This document shows, piece by piece, positions 57,046 to 64,000 of a stretch of DNA of 64,000 nt. The position numbers and the translations under genes were made by a program. The notes under the pieces were generated by a model. That model was not told where the DNA came from and ran no database searches. It saw only the letters and a program-made list of their open reading frames with translations. The stretch's first letter is position 1, and every line of letters begins with the position of its first letter. Origin of the DNA: Calamus simplicifolius (Eukaryota; Streptophyta; Magnoliopsida; Arecales; Arecaceae); NCBI GenBank assembly GCA_900491605.1, contig UESW01004568.1, forward strand, positions 186,001-250,000, given 5' to 3'.

Positions 57046-59050
57046 TCTGACATGAATGGATGACTCCTTTAGAGTGGCAGCAAAGTCGGTTGGTCTCTCA
57101 AACACTCTAGTGTGACTGAAACGCCCTATCATGTTTCGGCGGAGGTAAGTAACCTCTTTCTCTGCAAATCAACAAGATTAAGCGAGTCATTTCTCTTTAA
57201 GGAAAAATCTACTCCGTCCCTTGAGTAAGGCCATGTCTACATTGCAAATTAGTAAGGTCGCCCAGGCCCTTCTCTGACCTAAACAGAGACAAATACTTTC
57301 TCTATAGATGACTGAGCATTACCGAAATGCCTAACGAAGGCAGAGTAACTTAAGCGCTGCCGGAGATTTGTAAACTACACTACGATTTGGAAAGCGCAAT
57401 ACAAACAGAATGATCCCCACTACCGAACAACACAATCACGTTGGAAAAGAAACAAGTATTTGAAGAAGAAAGAGTAAGAGCTTTCTTTATTGATAAAAAT
57501 TACAACCTCCTAAAAGGCATTACAAGTGCATCATAGCACAGAAAATAAAGATAAATAAAATAAAAGCTCAGGCGAGCAGCTTCGGCCGATGACGTTGCTC
57601 ATAAAGCTCGGGCAAGCAGCTTCAGTCGATGACATTGTTTCTGCGTTCGACCCAAGAAATTAGAGAAATCAGATAGCTCCGTTGAGTCGCTGGTTAATGG
57701 CAAAGCAGGCCATCCACGGGTCCATCGGATGGATGAATTAAGGGATCCAAACTGGGCTGAAGACATGTGGATGCCGATGCTGGGGATTCCCCCTCCCTGA
57801 GTGGTATGCTGGGCTACTAGCCACTGCCCAACAACATAGACAAGAGACCAGCACTATACCTCCCTCCTCGTCGAGAAGGACCCCTCGGGCGGATGAACTA
57901 AGGGATCCAAATTGAGGAAGGGAGCGAAGTCCATGTAAACCATGGGGCCTGTATATGCTTTGCATTTCCTGTGGTCCCCATGGCAAGTGACAAAGGCAAT
58001 AAAGAGAGTGCATACATGCGCTCTCCGTATGACCTATGTGTACGTCCCCGTGCGCTCTCCGTATGACCTCCGAAACTCCTCCCTTGAGGACTACTTGCTC
58101 TTCAGCAGCTCCTCCATCACCCCAGCTATCTGGGATGAGCCAACCCTCAAAAGGGAAGCTCGACTTCTCCACCCTCGACCTCAGTAAAATAGGCACCATG
58201 AAAACCTCTCTAACTCACAGAAAGAGAAGGCTTCAGGAGATACTCAAACATAGTCTGCTCTTCCCTTTTTATAGACAAACAAACCAGGAGATCCCATTAA
58301 GGAAGAGGACCCCGGAATTCGAAACACCATGGTCACACTACCGCGTGGAGCGCTAAGAAAAAAGGGCGCATCCCAAGGTGCATCGAGCACGCCTCCCAGG
58401 CCGTGATGAAAGGCAGAAGATCTCCTTCTGATCTCGAATCAAGAGCTTTAAATGCGAAAAACCGTTTGCAGGTCCTTGAGATATGGGCGGACCTGGGAGA
58501 TCCCCCTTCGAAAATGATGTCATCCACTAGCAATTGATTGCTTAGTACATACGCAAAATGAACTTACGTCGGAAATGGCCAACAAAATAAATGCCCAGAG
58601 GAGAAAATGAGGTATCCTTCAGCTAATCGCAAGCCGTTTTATCTACCTCGGCAGGAAGCAAACCAACTCCTTGCTTCGGATAAACCGAACTATCTGCCTT
58701 ACCTCGGCCCTAACCAAAGTACTTCTGTTTCGGCTATTTTGTCTTACTTCGGGCAAAGCCGAGATAAAATTTCTCAGCAAAACTGAACAGTTTCATACAT
58801 CGGGAAACCTAGCTAACCTGGCTTCGATTAAGCAGAGCATTCAATTCGTAACTGCTAAAAGCAATCCGATCTTAAAGTACGATTCGTTTACGATAAGCTA
58901 CGAGCGGAAAAAAAAAACTTCTGACAAACAAAAAGATCATTCGAAGAATGATGACCAAAACAAAAGGACACACAGAAGAAGACAAAAGATTCATTCATTA
59001 AGTTTTGATTGAATTAAAAGTGGAAAAAAGCAAAAATACATCAACAACCC
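57046..59050 (-). other. 3' flank of the antisense gene, element B
   Basis: Conserved non-coding or UTR-like DNA with AATAAAG on the minus strand at 57486-57491 and the small second ORF at 58199-57738. Confidence 0.55.
57738..58199 (-). CDS. Small downstream antisense ORF (element B)
   Basis: A 153-codon ORF, the longest of three homologous copies, starting MVPILLRSRVEKSSFPFEGW with SWGDGGAAEEQVVLKGG. The C-terminal half (CHLPWGPQEMQSIYRPHG...) is only partly shared with C. No family recognised. It lies upstream of the AATAAAG signal and so may be 3' UTR of the spliced antisense transcript. Confidence 0.35.
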   Translation of the reverse strand: MVPILLRSRVEKSSFPFEGWLIPDSWGDGGAAEEQVVLKGGVSEVIRRAHGDVHIGHTESACMHSLYCLCHLPWGPQEMQSIYRPHGLHGLRSLPQFGSLSSSARGVLLDEEGGIVLVSCLCCWAVASSPAYHSGRGNPQHRHPHVFSPVWIP

Positions 59051-59560
59051 TCAAGAATCAGGGTTCGAGTCAATTCCAAGGGCTCCCTCGGTAATACTGC
59101 GAGGAATTTGACTCGGTTCGCCCACTTTGAATACAGTTGGAGGGGGGACCTCAGGTTCCTCGGCATTAGGCTAAAGACCTTCCTCTGGAGCCGCGGCCTC
59201 ATTAGTGCCCGGGATGGTCTCAAGATCAACGTCCGAAATATCCTCATACTCAGCTTCTTCGATTCATGGGGTACGAGTATCATAAAACTCGGTATCTAGA
59301 AAAGATAAATCTAGCTCAGGGTATACCCGAGAGATCTTCGCCCGTGTCTCCTCTTCGCTGAACCAAAATGTATCGGCGCAAGCCGCTTTGTGCTCCTCGG
59401 TAAATTGGGCAGAACTCTTGTACTCTTCCATGGCCGAGGAGACTCGTTTGTTAGCTTTGGCCAACTGGCTCCCTAATTCAGAATTTATTTGGCAACTCGA
59501 AGCCAACTCCTCTCTCAAAGCTCAGAATTGATCCTAAACCTCGAGCCCGATTCTGCCTAC

Positions 59561-59632
59561 CTGTGAACATAGGATCATGTGAAGTTATGGCCAAAAGAAA
59601 AGGCACTAAAAATAAGTAAGGGGATATTATAC
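59561..59632 (-). other. Intron 3 of the element B antisense gene
   Basis: ACAG|GTATAATATC...GTTCACAG, 72 bp. The next exon continues in phase as GRIGLEV. Confidence 0.7.
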
Positions 59633-60286
59633 CTGTTCTTCTTGCCGAGCCATTTTTTCGTTCAACTCATGAACCTTTTCAAGAGCTTTCATTTTGGCCG
59701 CTTTATTCTGCTGGAGGCCCTTCTTGAGGTCATTAATCCATGACTATTTTTCTTCGATCCCCCTTCGAGACTGATCAAGGTCAGCGGTGAGTTTGGCAAT
59801 TTGATCGTGCTGCCATTTCAGTCGGTCTTCCCTATCGGTGAGCTTCCTATTCAAGCTGACGAGCTGATCTTGTTGTCACCGATGCCTGCGCTCCTCTTTG
59901 TCAAGCCTCTTATTCCAATTATTTTTCTCCTCGGCAAAGCTATCCTTCAGTTCGCCCCATCTCTCATCGAAGCGCTTCCACATAGCCTTTATTTCTTCAA
60001 CATGCTTAGACTTGATCTGTGATAGCTCTAGGCAGGCCTTGTCCAATTGCTCACGAAAGCCATGGAGTTCTTTAACTTGGACCTCGAGCTGAGAGGCTCT
60101 CTCGGCAGCAACTTGATAAGACTTGCCCACCTTTTTGAGATCCTCTTGAACAGACGCTAAAGCATTGGAACGTTTGGTGGTTGAATCCACCCTTTCCCGA
60201 AGACTGGCGGCCTCCCTCCTAGCCTGAGCGTAGGCCCCCATGGCCAAGTTTAAGCGCCAGCTCAGTGTCCTCATGATTAAGGCATT

Positions 60287-60351
60287 CTGCAGGGAAGATA
60301 CGTGTAAGAAAACACGACTGAGCTAATTGACTAAAACTTGTAACAATTTAC
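60287..60351 (-). other. Intron 2 of the element B antisense gene
   Basis: CTCGA|GTAAATTGTT...TCCCTGCAG, 65 bp. Confidence 0.78.
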
Positions 60352-61349
60352 TCGAGAGGCATAGTTTGTGGCAATCTTCATAAGGGTGGGGTTGTTGATC
60401 TTGGGTAGGAGATAAACATCCTTCGGCACCCCAAGCCGTCCAAAGGCCACCTCGAAAATATCCTCCACGGCGGGCTCGCCCGCCGAGGAACCTTCTCCCG
60501 TGCGCAGCACGAACCGCATCAAAGCGGCAAAAATATCCTCTACCTTTGGATTGTAAGTAAGGAAATTCACTGCCGAAAAATTGACTTGAGGAGCTTCGGC
60601 CTGAGGAACTGTAGTCCGTTTGGCCTCCTCCATTAGGACTCTAACCTGCGAAGCCTCGGATGCTTCGGCTCCGGCTGGAGGAACTTTGGTCCAAGCATCC
60701 CCTTCGTTCGATGGTTCTTCTTCTTCTTTTTCCTCTTCTTCAAACGCTGCTTCGTCCCCAGTGAGCTCCATCCAAGCCTCGGCCTCCTTCGCGGCTTCTC
60801 CCGATGCCTCAGGAGAAAGCCCTCCGGCGAAAAGTCCCTCAACCTCCGTTGACCCTCCAACAAGCGGTCCCACCTGAACTTCGGCGGCCGCAACTACCTC
60901 TTCTGCCCCCTAAACCAAAGCAGGGGCCTCTTCCCCATCCACGCACAGCACTACAGGACTGCCAACCTCTAATGAATGAGGCTGATTAGCCTCGGATGAG
61001 GGGATTGCCGGATGAACTGGCGACATCCCCTTAGCGTCGTCTGACACGACAACTATTTGAAGGGGGGAAACTTCAATAGCTCCTTCCAAGCTTCCCCCAA
61101 TGGCTCTTTCCTCCTCCATTGCCACGCCCCCCTCTGGCATGGAGGGCTCATCAGCCGTGGCCGACGCACCCACTTCTCCCTTCTTCGGAGTGGAGGAATG
61201 GTGGCCAGCACTATTTTTCTTTGGCTTCTTTGGGCAAGACCCGGAAGGATGGGATCTCTTTTCAGACCTATGCTTGTCCCCAGAACTGGACCCCCTATGG
61301 CGCTTGCTTAGCTCCTTCTTCATTTGACCCACGAATGTCGACCTCTCGG

Positions 61350-61431
61350 CTGAAAGCACAGCAAACAGTCAATTAAACCGCAGTAAAATTGCTTGAGTAT
61401 ATTGACCACCAGAGCAAGGGAAGAAACTCAC
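61350..61431 (-). other. Intron 1 of the element B antisense gene
   Basis: CAAG|GTGAGTTTCTT...GCTTTCAG, 82 bp, same position as in A and C. Confidence 0.78.
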
Positions 61432-62200
61432 CTTGAGGGTCAATAGAACTAAGCCCGGCAGCAAAAAGGGCGTCCTCTGATAACAGGGCACTAGTCGATA
61501 GCACCCGACCACTACGAAGGATTACCAAATCCCTCTTCTCCTGCTCGGACAACTCCGGGCGCACTTCCGGGTCTTTCACATAGCTCGCCCATGCCCGAGG
61601 GAAATCCAAGCCAATGTTCCCCTCGACAATGAAGAACCAGGACTTCCACACCTTTATCGATAACGGATTATCCGAAATCATTTTGAATGATTTCCAAGGA
61701 CCAATGTAGGGCCACTTGGAGTTCCTCTCGAAAACCAGGTTGTAACGGACTTGGAATATGGGGAGGGTCGCAGTCACCCTAACGTGGCTGCACATCGAGA
61801 TGAACTTGATAAGGTTGCACCAGCTGTTCGAAACCACCATTGTCGGGCATATATTGTAGAACCTCATCACCTCCTGCACCAGCGGGTGGAGAGGGAACCG
61901 GAGACCTGCTCTTAAACTTTCCTCATAAAAGAATACCCCACGGCTTAGCTCCGTCGTTACCCTATGCTCAACCCTTGGAAGCCATAGGGCAACATCCCGA
62001 GGGACCCTGTAGCAGCGGCGCATCCGGTCCAAATCTTCGAGAGTTATCTCTGAGGCTACATCGCTCGGGCCCTTCATGTTGTCAAATTGAGGGATGAAGC
62101 ACATACAAGTTCATAAGAGTTTTGGGGAAGGAAGGGAAAAGTCTCTAAGAAAGAAACGAGAAGGTGTTGCAGAAGGAACGCCGCCCTAGCCCCTTTCCCT

Positions 62201-62209
62201 CTTTAAATA
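62201..62209 (-). promoter_or_regulatory. TATA-like box of the antisense gene, element B
   Basis: TATTTAAAG on the minus strand, 124-132 bp before the ATG at 62077. Confidence 0.5.
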
Positions 62210-62462
62210 GCACTTTAGAAGAAAAGCCCTAAACGCTAAAACTTCCGATATGGGCGTCATAAATATAGAAGCCTCACCACGTGGGACTCCCACAATCGCT
62301 GCATGCTAGAAACGAGGCGTTTCCTCCTCGTGCTGTGATAAAAAATGATGATGAAACAACGGCTTGTCATTTACGAGACTATCATTGCACGCCCCTTCGA
62401 ATCCCCCCAAATGAGATTATTCCAAAACTCTACTCCCTATATCCGAATTTACACTTCGGACT

Positions 62463-62479
62463 AGGGAGTGGAGGGCATG
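62463..62479 (+). other. Polypurine tract before LTR3
   Basis: AGGGAGTGGAGGGCATG directly before TGATGAGG. Confidence 0.8.
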
Positions 62480-63463
62480 TGATGAGGGGTAAAATTGTCA
62501 TCGCATTAATGCCTGTGTGCATCGACAATTGAGTCAAGACCAACCCCAATTCCAACATCTTGTCGGCCAGCTGTCACATCCGCAAGATGGCAAAGCTGAA
62601 CTGCCTTCAGCAGAGTTGGGTCGCCCCGACGAACCGAACCATTCCTACACTTCGGCAGACCGAGCTATCCTATACCTCGGCAGACTGAGTCATCTTATAC
62701 CTCGGCAGACCGAGCCATCCTACACCTCGGTAGACCGAGCTATCCTATACCTTGGCAGACCGAGTCATCTTATACCTTGGCAAACTGAGCCATCCTATAC
62801 CTCGGTAGACCGAGCTATCCTATACCTCGGCCAGACCAAGCCACTCCCTACGCCTCGGCCGGACCGTGGCACTCGAGCACCTTTACGGAATCAAACGCGT
62901 GAGAGTTCAAATTCATGATAGCTGAATAAGATTCCAAACGAAAAATCATACCAATAATACAGAAGTGGCCTAGGGCCTACATAATTGCTAAATCTCAAGG
63001 CATCAACAACTCTCCTGGCCATCGATCCTCTAACTAACAAGATAGATTCTACCGGCCTCATAACAAACTTGATTCGAATCCATTTCGAATCCAAACAGCT
63101 TTCGGACCCCCTGTGACACGCCCAAGGAATCAGGTGATCGCCTATAAATACCACAGTCCCGAAGCCTCTTAGGTACGCATTCACTAATTCTCATACAGAA
63201 AAACTCTATTAAAGCTCGACTAGAGCTCTGAGCTCTCGGAAGAACACCCACCTAGAGGAACTATTCTGCAAGAGCCTTCTTCTCATATCTGCTTGCTGTG
63301 AATCTCCACTGACTTGGGCATCGGAGGGTCTTCCATAGAGGATCACCCCCGAAACACCCTCTGCGTGTGAACTGTCATGCAGGTTCCACTCCGAGCGAAA
63401 GATCGACGTTCAAACCCGGAGCCAGAGCGCATTCGAGTCGAAGAATGGATTTCCGCAATAATA
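62480..63463 (+). repeat. LTR3 (3' LTR of element B)
   Basis: 984 bp, the longest of the three because its CTCGGCAGACCGAG minisatellite (62650-62875) has about nine units. The terminus GCAATAATA aligns without gaps to GCAGCAACA of element C, three transitions away. It is followed by the duplication ATATT. Confidence 0.9.
62650..62875. repeat. LTR3 minisatellite
   Basis: Units of about 25 bp, CATCCTATACCTCGGCAGAC plus CGAGC. The matching arrays are shorter in LTR1 (40819-40915) and LTR2 (53630-53725). Confidence 0.88.
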
Positions 63464-63468
63464 ATATT

Positions 63469-64000
63469 AAATGGTATAATATTATAATTATTACTACCTA
63501 ATATGATGCTATATATTTGTCATATGTTATTATATTATATATGGGAAAGATGTGCACCTTATTCTCTGCTTGTGGATGAGGGGGTGGAAGGAGTTTCTAT
63601 TGGCATTGTAAAATTTGCTCTTCGCACCACCAAAATTTTTTAAAGTTTTCAAATTGTGGGGGGGGGGGGGGGGGGGGGGAAGGGGGGGTTTGAAGAGCAA
63701 TTTTTTCTTTATACCTAAAAAAAATTAAACTACACCTCTTCCTTGTTCGTCATCCCGCTTTCCTCCTCCTCTCTTTTCTCTTTATTTTTCCTTCTTCTTT
63801 ATCGACTAGCAGCAGCGAGCGATGAGCGATAGCAATCATTCGGCTTCGGCTTTCCTTTCTCTCTGGCAGCAAATGGTGATGGCGTTCAGCTCCGTTTCTT
63901 TTCAACGGCGGCGACGGCGGCTTTCCATCTGATTTTCTTCCTACCAAATAAGAGACAAAAAAATAATTAAAAAAAAGCCTCCCAAATCAAACCCTCCCTC
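63469..64000. other. Right flank of the Tat array
   Basis: AT-rich DNA that continues the sequence left of 40652, then a run of 22 G (63658-63679) plus a second run of 7 G (63682-63688), and a CT-rich, CGG-containing stretch from about 63740. An imperfect inverted repeat (ATTTGCTCTTC near 63613, GAAGAGCAATT near 63693) encloses the G run. No gene supported. Confidence 0.5.

Larger units (their letters stand above)
59051..62077 (-). pseudogene. Spliced antisense gene of element B, best preserved copy
   Basis: Four exons: 62077-61432, 61349-60352, 60286-59633 and 59560-59051 (646, 998, 654, 510 nt; 936 codons when joined, all in phase). Introns are 82, 65 and 72 bp with GT-AG ends. Exon 1 is fully open: MKGPSDVASEITLEDLDRMR, GVFFYEESLRAGLRFPLHPL, then KWPYIGPWKSFKMISD and RPELSEQEKRDLVILRSGRV. 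It resembles the 'putative gypsy type transposon' family. Exon 2 starts with a lysine-rich, NLS-like part (CPKKPKKNS), then a glutamate run. Exon 3 is a coiled coil of about 130 residues. Exon 4 has FWFSEEETRAKISRVYPELD. Only a few point stops (near 60907, 59877 and 59750, and in exon 4) interrupt it. Molecular role unknown. Confidence 0.82.
40652..63463 (+). mobile_element. Three-LTR tandem array of Tat elements A and B
   Basis: Order: LTR1 40652-41511, internal A, LTR2 53472-54297, internal B (5'-deleted), LTR3 62480-63463. The array as a whole is bounded by a perfect 5-bp duplication ATATT (40647-40651 and 63464-63468), while the inner LTR junctions show no duplication. This is the layout expected when LTRs of related copies recombine unequally after one insertion. 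All LTRs begin TGATGAGG and end at the CAACA/CAATA/TAATA terminus. Confidence 0.9.

Overview
The window is nuclear DNA of a flowering plant, in a region packed with LTR retrotransposons. The retroelement lineages (Ty3/gypsy Tat and Athila, Ty1/copia, a TRIM, an RTE-type LINE fragment), the small GT-AG introns and the plant-type PEX4 gene all fit an angiosperm. A monocot such as a palm seems plausible, but I cannot name the species.

One host gene is recognisable: PEX4 (UBC21), the peroxisomal ubiquitin-conjugating enzyme, on the minus strand. Its five coding exons lie at 39544-39549, 37911-38030, 37702-37830, 27131-27259 and 19422-19510. Together they match the 157-residue plant protein except for a one-base deletion in exon 4. 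The gene spans about 20 kb because intron 3 holds an Athila-like element (29562-36582), a three-LTR TRIM array (36623-37597) and an RTE fragment. Intron 4 holds a copia element (19612-25290, TSD CTTGT).

Tat-lineage Ty3/gypsy elements lie on both sides of PEX4. Left, on the minus strand: element D (1-4432, cut by the window edge, RT deleted) and element C (4799-18632, near full length). Right, on the plus strand: a tandem array LTR-internal-LTR-internal-LTR (elements A and B, 40652-63463), flanked as one unit by a perfect 5-bp duplication ATATT. The A internal region is full length. The B internal region lacks PBS, gag, protease, RT and both RNase H domains. All the gag-pol frames are broken by stops and frameshifts.

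The most interesting content is what elements A, B and C carry between pol and the 3' LTR. First comes a tandem-repeat array of hairpin units (CTCGG...CCGAG and CTTGG...CCAAG). Next is a gene on the strand opposite gag-pol, with four exons, three short GT-AG introns, a TATTTAAAG-like box about 120 bp before its ATG and an AATAAAG signal about 1.5 kb after its stop. Exon lengths and introns are conserved in all three copies. The encoded protein (about 935 residues in B) has an N-terminal domain resembling the 'putative gypsy type transposon' family, a basic then acidic linker, and a coiled coil. The same hairpin motif is separately amplified as a minisatellite in the LTRs, which accounts for much of the LTR length variation.

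The rest is AT-rich intron and intergenic DNA. I saw no tRNA, rRNA or CRISPR.
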